This document shows positions 36,231 through 46,469 of a stretch of 56,553 nucleotides of DNA, piece after piece. The notes below the pieces were generated by a model. The model saw only the letters and a list, made by a program, of their open reading frames with translations, searched no databases and was not told the DNA's origin. The DNA comes from Kurthia massiliensis (GTDB lineage Bacteria; Bacillota; Bacilli; Bacillales_A; Planococcaceae), in NCBI RefSeq assembly GCF_000285555.1, contig NZ_HE611001.1, positions 102,640 to 159,192 of the forward strand, given 5' to 3'. The position numbers and the translations under genes are program-made. How positions within the stretch are numbered: position 1 is the stretch's first letter; every line of letters starts with the position of its first letter.

Positions 36231-36272
36231 CCTTTTCAGAAAAAAACAAATATATAAATTTTTCAGAAAATT
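36231..36272. promoter_or_regulatory. Two CodY-box-like sites upstream of oppA copy 1
   Basis: ATTTTTCAGAAAATT (36258-36272) differs from the CodY consensus AATTTTCNGAAAATT at one position. A second core, TTTTCAGAAAA, lies at 36233-36243. Both are close to a possible minus-strand -10 (TATAGT, 36218-36223), so binding should repress. Confidence 0.6.
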
Positions 36273-36364
36273 ATCTTCTTTATCCATTAAACAGCTATTT
36301 CGCTGGCACTTAAAGATATAGTGGAATAATTTGGTTTTCGGAATATTCATACAATTATGCGTAT

Positions 36365-36402
36365 AAAAAAGGTGCTTCAACAATGATTGAAACACCTTTT
36401 AT
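36365..36402 (-). terminator. Terminator after the second opp operon
   Basis: On the minus strand AAAAGGTGTTTCAA pairs with TTGAAGCACCTTTT (one mismatch), followed by T residues. Confidence 0.85.
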
Positions 36403-36416
36403 TCAACATTATACAA

Positions 36417-37316
36417 TTAATGTTTGTACCACTTTTTAATTTGCGCATCTGTGCCGTAAACGAAGTGTCCTGGAAATACTTCATGACTTGAAGCATCGTC
36501 TCCTACTTCTTCGTGTTCATACGGAATACGTGTACGCGTTGATTCTGAAATCGGGTCTGGTAGCGGAATCGCTGATAACAATGACTTCGTATACGGATGT
36601 ACAGGATGATTGTAAATATCTTCTGCTGTTCCGAGTTCAACGATTTTACCGCGACGCATTACCGCGATACGATCTGAAATGTATTTGACCATTGATAAAT
36701 CATGGGCGATAAATAAGTACGTCAGACCGCGTTCTTTTTGTAATTGTTTTAATAAGTTCACGACTTGCGCTTGAATCGATACGTCGAGCGCTGAGATTGG
36801 TTCGTCGGCAATAATGAATGATGGATCTAGACTTAATGCACGTGCAATACCGATACGTTGACGTTGACCACCAGAGAATTCGTGGGCGTAACGGTTCGCA
36901 TGCTCGCGGTTTAAACCGACCGCTTCTAACAATGAACCAATTTTTTCGCGACGTTCTTTTTTGTTGCGATATAAGCCATGAATATCAAAACCTTCTGCGA
37001 TGATTTCTCCAGCAGTCATACGTGGGTTTAACGAAGCGTATGGATCTTGGAAAATCATTTGCATATCACGATTAAATTGCTTTAGCTCTTTTTTGCTCTT
37101 TTTGCCATGGATGTCTTTACCTTGGAATATAATTTGACCGTCTGTAATGTCATATAGGCGAATAATTGAGCGACCAGTCGTAGATTTACCACAGCCTGAT
37201 TCACCTACTAAGCCAAGTGTTTCGCCTTCGTATACGTCAAAGCTAATCCCATCGACCGCTTTAATTGAACCGAAGTGCTGTTTTAATCCTTTTACTTCTA
37301 AAATTTTTTCTGGCAT
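36417..37316 (-). CDS. oppF: Oligopeptide ABC transporter ATP-binding protein (copy 2)
   Basis: About 299 residues, starting [17 protein letters not shown]. It has Walker [10 protein letters not shown], signature FSGGQRQR, Walker [10 protein letters not shown] and switch FIAHDLSM. The ATG at 37316 lies right after the oppD stop, with AAAGGTAGG upstream; the in-frame GTG at 37325 is within oppD. It is nearly the same as copy 1 in the core, while the C-terminal tail (from about 270) differs. Last gene of the upstream opp operon. Confidence 0.93.
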   Translation of the reverse strand: MPEKILEVKGLKQHFGSIKAVDGISFDVYEGETLGLVGESGCGKSTTGRSIIRLYDITDGQIIFQGKDIHGKKSKKELKQFNRDMQMIFQDPYASLNPRMTAGEIIAEGFDIHGLYRNKKERREKIGSLLEAVGLNREHANRYAHEFSGGQRQRIGIARALSLDPSFIIADEPISALDVSIQAQVVNLLKQLQKERGLTYLFIAHDLSMVKYISDRIAVMRRGKIVELGTAEDIYNHPVHPYTKSLLSAIPLPDPISESTRTRIPYEHEEVGDDASSHEVFPGHFVYGTDAQIKKWYKH

Positions 37317-37317
37317 C

Positions 37318-38397
37318 TTATTCACCTACCTTTCCAAGATCAAGTCCTGCTGCTTTGTTTTTTTCAATATAACCTTCGATACGTTTACGTACAGCATCTG
37401 GCACTGGTACGTGCGGCGCATCTGGGTGTAGTAACCACGTTTTTGCGAAGTGCGTGTCACTTACTTTAAACATCGGTGGGTCTTGTTCGTAATCAATTTG
37501 CATCGCATATTCATTACGTGGTGCGAATGCATCCCCGATTGGTGGATGAATTAAATCCGGTGGTGATCCTGGAATCGTGCGTAGTAATTCATCCGCATCG
37601 TTATCAAGGTCTGGCATCGAACCGAGTAAGCCCCATGTGTATGGATGTTTTGGATTGTAGAAAATTTCATTTACTGTACCGTATTCAACAATTTGCCCCG
37701 CGTACATAACAGCAACGCGGTCTGCGATATTCGCAACGACACCTAAATCATGCGTAATGAAAATAATCGACGTATTACTTTTACGTTGAATGTCTTTCAT
37801 TAACTCAATAATTTGTGCTTGAATCGTTACATCAAGCGCTGTCGTTGGCTCATCGGCAATCAATAACTTCGGATCTGCCGCAAGTGCAATCGCAATGACG
37901 ATACGTTGACGCATACCACCTGAAAATTCATGTGGATATTGTTTAAAACGTTGCTCAGGGAATGGAATACCGACTTGATCAATCAACTCAATCGCACGTT
38001 TTTTCGCATCCGCCTTCGAAGCGTTTTTATTATGTTTTAAAATAACTTCCATAATTTGTTTCCCGATACGCATCGTTGGATTCAATGCTGTCATCGGATC
38101 TTGGAAAATCATCGCGATTTCATTCCCGCGAATTTTCGTCATTTCTTTTTCACTCATCGGTACGAGATCACGACCGTCAAATAAAATTTGACCTTCTGCA
38201 TAAATGCCAGGTGGTTGAGGAATGAGCTTCATTAAAGCATTACTCGTTACCGATTTACCTGAACCAGATTCACCGACGATACAAAGTGTCTCGCCTTGTT
38301 TTAATTCAAAATTGACGCCGCGTACTGCTTGTACGACACCCGCATATGTTTTGAAGTTGATTTTTAAATTTTTGACTTCTAATAAATGTTCACTCAT
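37318..38397 (-). CDS. oppD: Oligopeptide ABC transporter ATP-binding protein (copy 2)
   Basis: A 359-residue ATPase with Walker [10 protein letters not shown], signature FSGGMRQR, Walker [14 protein letters not shown] and switch FITHDLG. It is collinear with the copy-1 OppD and differs mostly in surface positions. It starts at an ATG with GTAGGTGAG upstream, 20 bases after oppC. Confidence 0.93.
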   Translation of the reverse strand: MSEHLLEVKNLKINFKTYAGVVQAVRGVNFELKQGETLCIVGESGSGKSVTSNALMKLIPQPPGIYAEGQILFDGRDLVPMSEKEMTKIRGNEIAMIFQDPMTALNPTMRIGKQIMEVILKHNKNASKADAKKRAIELIDQVGIPFPEQRFKQYPHEFSGGMRQRIVIAIALAADPKLLIADEPTTALDVTIQAQIIELMKDIQRKSNTSIIFITHDLGVVANIADRVAVMYAGQIVEYGTVNEIFYNPKHPYTWGLLGSMPDLDNDADELLRTIPGSPPDLIHPPIGDAFAPRNEYAMQIDYEQDPPMFKVSDTHFAKTWLLHPDAPHVPVPDAVRKRIEGYIEKNKAAGLDLGKVGE

Positions 38398-38417
38398 TTG
38401 CTCACCTACTTTATCGA

Positions 38418-39353
38418 TTACTTACGAAGTTTTGGATCTAGTGCATCGCGTAAGCCATCGCCTACAGCATTAAATGCGAAGATCGTTAATGAAATTAATA
38501 CCGCTGGGAAAATTAAACGCCAAGGTGCAGTATCTAAAGCGTTGTTCCCTTCAGATGCCATCGTACCCCATGATGCCATCGGTTGTGGAACACCTAAACC
38601 AAGGTAACTTAAAAATGATTCTGTAAAGATTGCACTTGGAATTGTTAATGTCATTGTGACTAAAATAGCACCTAATGCGTTTGGTACTAAATGTTTCATA
38701 ATAATATGTCCTGTGCTTGCGCCAAGTGTTCTTGCTGCTAACACATATTCACGACTCTTAATAGAAAGTACTTCACCACGTACGATACGTGCCATGTTTA
38801 CCCAACCTGTAATTGACAGTGCAATAATCATTGGTAATAAACCTGGTTGTAATACAACTAATAAGATAATAACGACTAATAAATAAGGAACAGCTGTTAA
38901 TACGTCGGCAATACGCATCATAATGTCATCGACACGACCACCTAGTAAACCAGCAATTGAACCCCATAACACACCGATAATTAAATCGATCACAGCTGCT
39001 GTTAAACCGATGAATAAAGAAATTCGAGCACCGACCCAAACGCGGACGAATATGTCACGACCGAGGTCATCTGTACCGAACCAATGTTTTGCAGAAGGAG
39101 GTGAATTGTATACCCCTAGTTGTTCACGATAGCTATAAGGAGATAGCCATGGCACGAAGATTGCAAGTAGCGCCACGACGATTAAAATAATGAAGCCAGC
39201 AATCGCTAATTTGTTATGCATAAAGCGTAAGCGTACTTCTTTCCAAAATGATACCGACGTCGCTGCAAGCTTTTCGGTATCGGCATGATTCCCACCGACG
39301 ATCGTAAATTTTTCTTTCGAAATTTTTGATAATGTTGGTTTTTGCTGTTCCAT
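38418..39353 (-). CDS. oppC: Oligopeptide ABC transporter permease OppC (copy 2)
   Basis: A 311-residue permease, seven residues longer at the N-terminus than copy 1 and otherwise collinear: [20 protein letters not shown] and the coupling segment [23 protein letters not shown]. Start and oppB stop overlap as TAATG. Confidence 0.93.
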   Translation of the reverse strand: MEQQKPTLSKISKEKFTIVGGNHADTEKLAATSVSFWKEVRLRFMHNKLAIAGFIILIVVALLAIFVPWLSPYSYREQLGVYNSPPSAKHWFGTDDLGRDIFVRVWVGARISLFIGLTAAVIDLIIGVLWGSIAGLLGGRVDDIMMRIADVLTAVPYLLVVIILLVVLQPGLLPMIIALSITGWVNMARIVRGEVLSIKSREYVLAARTLGASTGHIIMKHLVPNALGAILVTMTLTIPSAIFTESFLSYLGLGVPQPMASWGTMASEGNNALDTAPWRLIFPAVLISLTIFAFNAVGDGLRDALDPKLRK

Positions 39354-40282
39354 TATTTTTTGCCTCCTTTCAAGTTAATACGAGGATCTACGAAACCGTA
39401 AATAATATCGACGATTAATACCGCGAATAATAAGATGATTGAGTAGAATACTGTCGTACCCATGATGACTGTGTAGTCACGGTTTGTAATACTTGTGACG
39501 AAATATTTACCAAGGCCAGGAATCGCAAAGATTTGCTCAACGATGAAACTACCTGTAATAACCCCTGCAAATAGTGGTCCTAAATACGTGATAACTGGTA
39601 GTAATGCATTACGTAACGTATGCTTAAATACCGTTGTCCATTTGCCAAGACCTTTCGCACGCGCCATTTTTACATATTCACTACTGTTTTGTTCAAGCAT
39701 TGATGAACGAACGAGTTTGGCGATAAAGCCCATATGCGTAATCGCGATTGCGAGCGCTGGCATAATACTGTAAATAAAACCGTTCCAACCACCGATCGGT
39801 AATAACTGCATTTTTAAACCGACGAAGTATTGTAATAAACCGGCTAAGATGAAGGACGGTACCGAAATACCAAGCACCGCAATTGTTGTACCGATATAAT
39901 CGGGCGTTTTGTTGTGATAAAGCGCTGTAACGACACCGACTAAAATGCCGAGTCCGACCGCTATAATCATCGCTTCAATACCGAGCGTTAATGAAATTGG
40001 GAAACTCTCTGCGATCATATCGTTCGTTGAGCGCCCTTTAAATTTCATTGATTCACCAAAATCGAATTGTGCCGTAGAAACTAAATAATCTTTGTATTGG
40101 ATATACCATGGATTGTCTAAGCCATATTCTTCTTGCAATGCTGCCTCGATTTCTGGCGGTAAGCTCTTTTCAGAAGCAAACGGGCTACCAGGGGCAATTC
40201 TCATTAGGAAGAATGTTAATGTGACGATGACGAATAATGCAGCAACAATATACATTAAACGTTTCAAAATATACTTCAGCAT
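39353..40282 (-). CDS. oppB: Oligopeptide ABC transporter permease OppB (copy 2)
   Basis: A 309-residue six-helix permease, [13 protein letters not shown], with the coupling segment [26 protein letters not shown]. The AAGGAGG site is well placed. Very similar to copy 1. A hairpin precedes it, after oppA. Confidence 0.93.
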   Translation of the reverse strand: MLKYILKRLMYIVAALFVIVTLTFFLMRIAPGSPFASEKSLPPEIEAALQEEYGLDNPWYIQYKDYLVSTAQFDFGESMKFKGRSTNDMIAESFPISLTLGIEAMIIAVGLGILVGVVTALYHNKTPDYIGTTIAVLGISVPSFILAGLLQYFVGLKMQLLPIGGWNGFIYSIMPALAIAITHMGFIAKLVRSSMLEQNSSEYVKMARAKGLGKWTTVFKHTLRNALLPVITYLGPLFAGVITGSFIVEQIFAIPGLGKYFVTSITNRDYTVIMGTTVFYSIILLFAVLIVDIIYGFVDPRINLKGGKK

Positions 40283-40317
40283 TGTTCCAGCCTCCTTAAC
40301 CTCTTAATAGAATAAGA

Positions 40318-40339
40318 GGACTGCTAGTACCAGCAGTCC
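40318..40339. terminator. Intercistronic hairpin between oppA and oppB (copy 2)
   Basis: GGACTGCT and AGCAGTCC form a perfect 8-bp stem around AGTACC. The minus-strand tail is only weakly T-rich, so this is probably a partial terminator or RNA-processing barrier. Confidence 0.55.
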
Positions 40340-40357
40340 AATGTGTGTCATGACAAA

Positions 40358-41980
40358 TTATTTTGAGATCGTTACGTCCTTTAAGTTGATGTTGCCAAGA
40401 ACATCTGGATCCATACCTGATACGCCATCTTTTACGACTGATAATGTTGTGTAGTCGTAAATTGGTGCTGCAGGATAATCAGCCATAAATAAAGCTTCAG
40501 CTTGTTGTAAGTAACCGAGACGTTTGTCGTCATCTGTTTCTTTTTGTGCTTTCGCCATTAAATCTTGATATTTTTTACTTTCCCAACCAGTTTGGTTGTT
40601 ACCGTTATCGGCAGTTGTGTATAAGTCTAAGAATGAAGTCGCATCATTGTAGTCAGCTGTCCAACCCATACGAGCTACTTGGAAATCACCGCTATCGACT
40701 TTATCTAAGTACACTTGCCATTCAGAGTTATCGATTGTTGTATCGATACCTAAGTTTTTCTTCCAACCTTCTTGAACGAATTGCGCGATTGCTGCGTGTC
40801 CTTCGTCTGTGTTAATTGAAAGGTTAATTTTGATATCAGAAGCGTTTTTAATACCAAGTTCTTTCATACCTTGTGCAAGTGCTTTTTTCGCACCGGCGAT
40901 ATCGTTGTCTTTGAAGAATGTTTGTTGTGTATCCCAACCATTGATTGATTTAGGAACGATACCGTTTGCTGGTTTTTGTTCACCTTTTGTCACATTGTCG
41001 ATTAAACCTTGACGGTCGATCGCTAATGTTAATGCTTTACGAATGTTGACGTTTTTCATAACGTCATCTTTCGTATTGAATTTGTATAAGTATACTGATG
41101 CGATATCAGTAATGTTTAAAGATTTATCCGCTTTATATGTATCAATTTTATCAAGTGATACTGATTGGAATGGTGCGCCTAAGAAATCTAAGTCACCACT
41201 TTGGAATAAACGATCTGCAGTTGCAGCTGATTCAACCATTTGAATGTTGATTGTATCAAGATCTACATTGCCTTTATCCCAGTAGTTGTCTGATTTTGCT
41301 AATGTAACTGACGCATTATGTTTCCAATCTTTTAATGTGAATGGACCGTTTGTTACGTAGTTATCGCCAGCTTCAGCGAACCATTTGTCATTTTGCTCAG
41401 CAACTTTTTGGTTAACTGGCATGTAAGAATAAAATGCTGTTAATTCTAAGAAGTAAGGTGTTGGGTTGTTTAATTTCACTTCTAATGTTTTATCATCAAG
41501 TGCTTTCACGCCAACTTTATCTGCTGAACCTTTACCTAAGTTGTAAGCTTCAGCGCCTTCAATTGCATAAAAGATGTATGCATATTGAGAAGCATTTTTC
41601 GGGTTTAACGCCCATTTCCAAGCGTACTCGAAGTCGCCTGCTACTACTTGGTCACCGTTTGACCATTTTGCATCACGTAGTGTGAAAGTATACGTTAACT
41701 TGTCATCGCTCACTTTTACATCTTCCGCCATTGCATTCTCAACGTTTCCTTTTTCATCAACACGCGTTAAACCTTCGAATACCGCGTTTAAAATTGAACC
41801 AGATTGAGAATCTGTTGCAAGTTGTGGATTTAAGCTAGGTGGCTCAGAAGCAATCGCTAAGTTCAATGATTTTTCGCCAGCTGCTTTGCTGTCTTCATCA
41901 CTGCCCCCACCGAAGCCACAAGCGCCTAACACAAGTGTAAGAGCTGCAAGGATTGTTAACCATACGAAATTCTTTTTCAT
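40358..41980 (-). CDS. oppA: Oligopeptide-binding lipoprotein OppA (copy 2)
   Basis: A 540-residue SBP_bac_5 receptor. Lipobox VLGAC puts the anchor at Cys21, with a shorter linker than copy 1. Shared landmarks are EPPSLNPQLATDSQSG, YTFTLRDAKWSNGDQVV and YVTNGPFTLKDWKHNASV. Differences from copy 1 are spread over the whole protein, including the likely peptide-contact regions, so the two receptors may not bind the same peptides. It heads the operon, behind a long AT-rich leader with CodY-like boxes. Confidence 0.93.
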   Translation of the reverse strand: MKKNFVWLTILAALTLVLGACGFGGGSDEDSKAAGEKSLNLAIASEPPSLNPQLATDSQSGSILNAVFEGLTRVDEKGNVENAMAEDVKVSDDKLTYTFTLRDAKWSNGDQVVAGDFEYAWKWALNPKNASQYAYIFYAIEGAEAYNLGKGSADKVGVKALDDKTLEVKLNNPTPYFLELTAFYSYMPVNQKVAEQNDKWFAEAGDNYVTNGPFTLKDWKHNASVTLAKSDNYWDKGNVDLDTINIQMVESAATADRLFQSGDLDFLGAPFQSVSLDKIDTYKADKSLNITDIASVYLYKFNTKDDVMKNVNIRKALTLAIDRQGLIDNVTKGEQKPANGIVPKSINGWDTQQTFFKDNDIAGAKKALAQGMKELGIKNASDIKINLSINTDEGHAAIAQFVQEGWKKNLGIDTTIDNSEWQVYLDKVDSGDFQVARMGWTADYNDATSFLDLYTTADNGNNQTGWESKKYQDLMAKAQKETDDDKRLGYLQQAEALFMADYPAAPIYDYTTLSVVKDGVSGMDPDVLGNINLKDVTISK

Positions 41981-42462
41981 CCGTAAAATCCCCTTTGTTG
42001 CAATTCATTTTCGAGCTATATTTATAGCATATGAATACTATATCAAACAAATAAATAGAAGAAAAGGAGTATTCCGAAAATTTTAAAATCACACACGATT
42101 TGTTTAATTTAAAAATCACTTTATTTTTCTGAATATTTTCGACAATGATGAATTTTTATGAATTCATCCACTTAAATTATGTTTTTAAACGTATTTTTAT
42201 TATATTTTTCTAATAAAAATAAATTTCTGAATAAACTGATATTGTTCACATTTTCAAAAATTTTTTTCTAAATTGTTTATTCTCATCTCTTTTTTATGTC
42301 CTATGTCTATTTTTTTAGTGTACTTCTAACTGTTATTACATAAAAAAGCTATTGCAATAATATTTTTTCTGAATTTTTAAACAATTATCCAAATATCAGA
42401 CGTCATATTTTCCCAAAGTTTTATACAATATATTTTCATTATTTTAATATATTAAAATGCAT
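41981..42462. other. Long AT-rich upstream region of oppA copy 2
   Basis: No reading frame of note. The region carries several TTCTGAA/TTCCGAA-centred boxes, listed separately for the two best, plus weaker ones near 42222 and 42364. The oppA promoter must lie here. Confidence 0.5.
42068..42137. promoter_or_regulatory. CodY-box-like sites upstream of oppA copy 2
   Basis: AGTATTCCGAAAATT (42068-42082) and ATTTTTCTGAATATT (42123-42137) each differ from AATTTTCNGAAAATT at two positions. Confidence 0.45.
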
Positions 42463-42500
42463 AAAAAAACAGTGTGGTGCTTATGCTATCCACACTGTTT
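42463..42500 (-). terminator. Terminator after the DUF2785 gene
   Basis: On the minus strand AAACAGTGTGG and CCACACTGTTT form a perfect 11-bp stem with a 12-base loop, then a T run. Confidence 0.85.
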
Positions 42501-42503
42501 AAG

Positions 42504-43328
42504 TCATATTTTTTGTAATTTTAATAAGCAATGATCAATGCTTTTTAAAAGTGTATGATGGGTGTTTTTACGGTATATAAACGTATGAAAAACGTATAAA
42601 AAACTCGTAATGTTTTTATGCAAATACATCTGTTGTTCAGAGGTTACTTTTGCTGTTTGCGCTGCGATAAATTTCGGAACACGTACAAAAAAGTCTTCAA
42701 TCACTTTTTCATCCAAACTTATTTTTAGTAACTGGACAATCATTTTTGATAGTACCTCTTGTTCATCTCCAAGATACAACACTTGATGACAAGCAATTTT
42801 ATTCGCCAACATGCGGAATATTTTCGCCGTATCTTCTGGATGGAATCGTTCGTCATGCAAAAGATGTTCGAGTGCATCGACTGCATGCGCGACAGGTTGC
42901 AAGCGACCGCCCTCTTTTCCGTAGCTACGCACATCTTCTTCTAGTTGAATGTATAACAATACGGCACGATAAATTTCATCGTACGCATCATCTGTTAAAA
43001 ATGGCACCATTTCATGTGCTGCAAGTAACTCACTTAGTACAGCCATACTATAAGAACGTTTATAAACATCTTCACTCGCTTGCTTGCCCATATTGTAAAA
43101 TAAATAGTCATCGTCAATGAGCGCCAGCATGATCGACTGTTTACGTGCAGGCGTAATGCGATCGTGATGGGCAAAGCGTGTTAATAACGTTACAACTTGT
43201 TGTCGCAAATCACTATTTAAAGTAGCTAGTGTCGGTAATACTTGCCCGATGAGCTCCGAATCACTTATGCGATGTAAAGTGACATCTTGCGACAATAATT
43301 CCTCGACGCGTTGTAGGTTGATCGCCAT
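42504..43328 (-). CDS. DUF2785 domain protein
   Basis: A 274-residue, mostly alpha-helical soluble protein. Helical repeats run through the chain, and the segment DVRSYGKEGGRLQPVAHAVDALEHLL (about 137-162) resembles the family mark of DUF2785 (an R/G-K-GW-HA-AH pattern). No signal peptide or membrane segment is present. The function is unknown in the family. It is monocistronic with its own terminator, between the opp operons and hemZ. Confidence 0.65.
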   Translation of the reverse strand: MAINLQRVEELLSQDVTLHRISDSELIGQVLPTLATLNSDLRQQVVTLLTRFAHHDRITPARKQSIMLALIDDDYLFYNMGKQASEDVYKRSYSMAVLSELLAAHEMVPFLTDDAYDEIYRAVLLYIQLEEDVRSYGKEGGRLQPVAHAVDALEHLLHDERFHPEDTAKIFRMLANKIACHQVLYLGDEQEVLSKMIVQLLKISLDEKVIEDFFVRVPKFIAAQTAKVTSEQQMYLHKNITSFLYVFHTFIYRKNTHHTLLKSIDHCLLKLQKI

Positions 43329-43415
43329 TGGACTTCACTCCAGTTCTATTACGTATATTCAAGGTTATTGTAGCAAATTATTCATCAAACGCTCAAAGGC
43401 CGTACACCCTAATTC

Positions 43416-43441
43416 AAAAAAAACTGCAACGACAGTCTTCA
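43416..43441 (-). terminator. Weak terminator after hemZ
   Basis: On the minus strand AAGACTG pairs with CAGTTTT (one G-T) around a 6-base loop and runs into eight T. Confidence 0.55.
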
Positions 43442-43463
43442 TGCCTTTACAGTATTTGTTCCC

Positions 43464-44987
43464 TTATTTCTGTACCTTTTTACCATATAATTCATTTAAA
43501 ATTTCAATTTTTTTCTCAATCGCATCTTCGTACGTCATAATGTACGCGGCTGGTTCTTTCGGATTGTGGTGTTGGGTAATGCGACCTGTTTTTGCATCAA
43601 CGAATTTACTAGACGCACCACAACCGATACCGATAATCGTTTGTACTTCTTCCATAATGACGATGTTATAAATACTTTCCTCACCTGGTTTTGAATACCC
43701 GACATTTTCTAAGTTCCCTAAAATATTCTTTTGGCGGTATAAGTAGTACGGTGTGTACCCATGTTCATCTGTCCATTCATGTGCACGATGCATCATCGCT
43801 TCTGCTGTTTTACGGTCTGCAACTTTATATTTATCACGGTTATGTGTCATTTCTGACGCACGCTTGAATGATAGTGTATGGACTGTTAAAGATTCTGGCA
43901 TCATTTTTTCAGATTCTGCTAATGAATGCTCAAATTCTTCGATACCTTCATTTGGTAAGCCGATAATTAAATCCATATTAATGTTGTTCATACCTTCTTC
44001 ACGTGCTAACCAAAATTTATCAATCGTTTCTTGAACAGTATGATGACGACCGATTGCTTTTAACGTTTCATCTGTATACGACTGTGGATTGACGCTAATG
44101 CGATCGATGCCCCATTTGCGTAATACCGCTAATTTTTCAGACGTAATCGTATCCGGACGACCTGCCTCGACGGTTACTTCGCGAATCGTTTCTGGGTGTG
44201 GGAATGCTTTGTACATCGTTTCATAAAGCGCATCCATTTCATCTGCTTCGATTGACGTCGGTGTACCGCCACCCCAATAAATCGACGTAATTTTCATATC
44301 GTTTTCTGTTAGCCACGCGCCCATACGTTCTAGTTCGATGTGTAAACCATCTAAAAACGTATTGACGCGACCTTGTTTACGGTTACTTTGGATCGCATAT
44401 GCTGGGAATGTACAATAAGCACATTTCGTCGGACAGAACGGAATACCGATATAAATACTTACTTCTTCTCCGATCGTATCTAAATCAGGAATCGTACGTA
44501 ATTGCACAGCGACGATTCTTTCTAATAAATCGATTTTTTCATGTGACAGACGGAATTCTGTTACGAGCTTTTCACGAATTGCTTCTTTTGAAAGCCCTTC
44601 TTTACGGAATTTATGGTATAGCTTCGTCGGACGAATCCCCGTTAAAATGCCCCATTTTTGATGCATATCCGTTAATTGTTCTAACGCTTCTAATAAGACG
44701 TATGATACGGCGCGTTTTAAGCGAATATTTTGCTCACGCGGTGTTCCTTCTGTGTCGTAAGCTTGGTCGAATGACGTATGGAATGTTGCACCTGTCGCTA
44801 CATCGATTAGCTCGCATGTCGCGTGTACACCATAAGACGTATCCGTTTGATATGTGAATGTCGCTTTTAAGTCCACTTCTTGTTCTTTTTTCGCAACCTT
44901 TGAATCTTCAAAAAATAAATTGGCAATATGCGTGATTGTGCGCACCCAGTCTTGTGGATACTGCTCATTTAACGCGATCAGTTTCAT
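43464..44987 (-). CDS. hemZ: HemZ, radical-SAM coproporphyrinogen dehydrogenase-like protein
   Basis: About 507 residues. An N-terminal extension (about 1-165) typical of HemZ is followed by the radical-SAM domain with the [4Fe-4S] motif IPFCPTKCAYCTFPAY (three cysteines as CxxxCxxC), WGGGTPTS and the glutamate/arginine segment VTVEAGRPDTI. The family is linked to oxygen-independent oxidation of coproporphyrinogen III, but true activity of HemZ is debated. It cannot replace a HemY-type step in the coproporphyrin route without further enzymes. The frame opens at 45011; the ATG at 44987 fits family starts better, though neither has a strong ribosome site. Divergent to hemAT. Confidence 0.88.
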   Translation of the reverse strand: MKLIALNEQYPQDWVRTITHIANLFFEDSKVAKKEQEVDLKATFTYQTDTSYGVHATCELIDVATGATFHTSFDQAYDTEGTPREQNIRLKRAVSYVLLEALEQLTDMHQKWGILTGIRPTKLYHKFRKEGLSKEAIREKLVTEFRLSHEKIDLLERIVAVQLRTIPDLDTIGEEVSIYIGIPFCPTKCAYCTFPAYAIQSNRKQGRVNTFLDGLHIELERMGAWLTENDMKITSIYWGGGTPTSIEADEMDALYETMYKAFPHPETIREVTVEAGRPDTITSEKLAVLRKWGIDRISVNPQSYTDETLKAIGRHHTVQETIDKFWLAREEGMNNINMDLIIGLPNEGIEEFEHSLAESEKMMPESLTVHTLSFKRASEMTHNRDKYKVADRKTAEAMMHRAHEWTDEHGYTPYYLYRQKNILGNLENVGYSKPGEESIYNIVIMEEVQTIIGIGCGASSKFVDAKTGRITQHHNPKEPAAYIMTYEDAIEKKIEILNELYGKKVQK

Positions 44988-45078
44988 ATTTGTTAAGTCA
45001 ACTTCTTTCATTTTTGTTTGAATTAATAAAAATATAGGTATAAGTAAATAAAATTATGAAAAAAGGTGGTTTTTTATT

Positions 45079-46380
45079 ATGTTCTTTCTCACAAAGAAAA
45101 GACCTACGATAGATGATTCTATGGAACTCCATATTGAGGTCGAAATACCCAATGTAACGATCGCTTCGAATTTACAACGTGATATTTATACACAAATCGA
45201 AATGATCGATTTAACAACACGTGAGCTAGCAATTTTGCGTGTGATGCGTCCCGTCTTAAAAGAAAATTTAGCAACACTCGTTGAAAATTTCTACGGAAAC
45301 TTACAAAAAGAACCAGCCTTACAACGCATTATTCAAGACAATAGTACGTTCGATCGTCTCAAACAAACATTATCAAAACATGTCGGTGAAATGTTTGATG
45401 GCGTTATTGATGAATCATTTGTCAATAAACGGCAGCGCATTGCGTCCGTTCATGCACGTATCGGTCTAGCACCTAAATGGTATATGTGTGCTTTCCAAGA
45501 TTTATTGAACAGCTTTTTTCATATCGTCGAAAACATTCCGTACTCAGTCGGCGAGCGCTTCAACATTTTAAAAGCAATTTCTAAAATTTTAAATTTAGAG
45601 CAACAAATCGTACTCGAACTGTATGAAAATGAATACGAACGTGCACTCATGCAAAAAACAGAAGCGCAAACGACGATCGTTCAGTCGGTTCGAACGAATT
45701 CCTCTGCGCTCAGCGAAGTAGCCGCCGAAACAAACGATGCGATCGTATCGATTGCCGACGTATTAGAAGCACTCAAAAAAATGTCAGACCATAACAACGC
45801 TTTATCGAACGAAGTTGTACAATCTGCCAATGAAGAGCAACAACGATTATTAACTACTGAAGAAAATAGTACAGAACTTCAACAAACGATGCAACTAGTT
45901 AAGCAAGATATCGATGAATTAAATGACTTAAATCATCAAATTAATGACATCGCTAGTTTAATCGCAAATATTGCGAGTGAAACGAATTTATTATCGCTCA
46001 ACGCGTCAATTGAAGCAGCAAGGGCTGGTGAACACGGTAAAGGATTTGCCGTTGTCGCCAGTGAAGTGCGGAAGTTATCCGAAAGTACGACGAAAGCAGT
46101 CGCTACCGTTAATGAAATCGTCTCTAAAAGTATTCATAAAACGAAGCATATCGCCGAAGCATCGTCTTCATTAAGCGCGCTCGTCGAAACATCGAATGAA
46201 GATATTCGCACGACAGCAACGTCTTTCGAAACGATTGCAAAACGTATGGAAGCATTACGCCAAAGTAGCGATACGTTATTTAATAGCGTAGACGACTTAA
46301 ACGCGAACATCACAGCGATTCAACAAAACACTGACCGTATTCATACCGCTTCTGTCAATTTAGTGGCGGAATGTCAGTAA
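45079..46380 (+). CDS. hemAT: Haem-based aerotaxis receptor HemAT
   Basis: A 433-residue soluble chemoreceptor. The globin-coupled sensor domain (about 10-185) binds oxygen through haem: proximal His125 ([14 protein letters not shown]) and Tyr72 in ENFYGNL correspond, with a two-residue offset, to His123 and Tyr70 of B. subtilis HemAT. The methyl-accepting signalling domain follows, with the hairpin-tip sequence [37 protein letters not shown]. There are no membrane segments. It senses oxygen and passes the signal to CheA. The ribosome site is AAAGGTGG. A 67-base gap separates it from divergent hemZ. Confidence 0.94.
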   Translation: MFFLTKKRPTIDDSMELHIEVEIPNVTIASNLQRDIYTQIEMIDLTTRELAILRVMRPVLKENLATLVENFYGNLQKEPALQRIIQDNSTFDRLKQTLSKHVGEMFDGVIDESFVNKRQRIASVHARIGLAPKWYMCAFQDLLNSFFHIVENIPYSVGERFNILKAISKILNLEQQIVLELYENEYERALMQKTEAQTTIVQSVRTNSSALSEVAAETNDAIVSIADVLEALKKMSDHNNALSNEVVQSANEEQQRLLTTEENSTELQQTMQLVKQDIDELNDLNHQINDIASLIANIASETNLLSLNASIEAARAGEHGKGFAVVASEVRKLSESTTKAVATVNEIVSKSIHKTKHIAEASSSLSALVETSNEDIRTTATSFETIAKRMEALRQSSDTLFNSVDDLNANITAIQQNTDRIHTASVNLVAECQ

Positions 46381-46431
46381 TGAAAAATTTTACATTTCAT
46401 TTAGGAGGCTGGGACAAAACCCTAGCTAAAG

Positions 46432-46469
46432 AAAGGACTTCGGCATTTTCATTTGCCGAAGTCCTTTTT
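46432..46469 (+). terminator. Hairpin at the IS1182 left end; also terminates hemAT
   Basis: AAAGGACTTCGGCA and TGCCGAAGTCCTTTTT form a perfect 14-bp stem with an 8-base loop and a T tail. Confidence 0.8.

Noticed and set aside
34671..36313. Long plus-strand frames opposite oppA
   Set aside because: They are antisense shadows of a well-supported lipoprotein gene, without ribosome sites or family motifs.
43329..43463. RNA gene between DUF2785 and hemZ
   Set aside because: Only a short terminator-like hairpin is visible; no tRNA or known ncRNA features.
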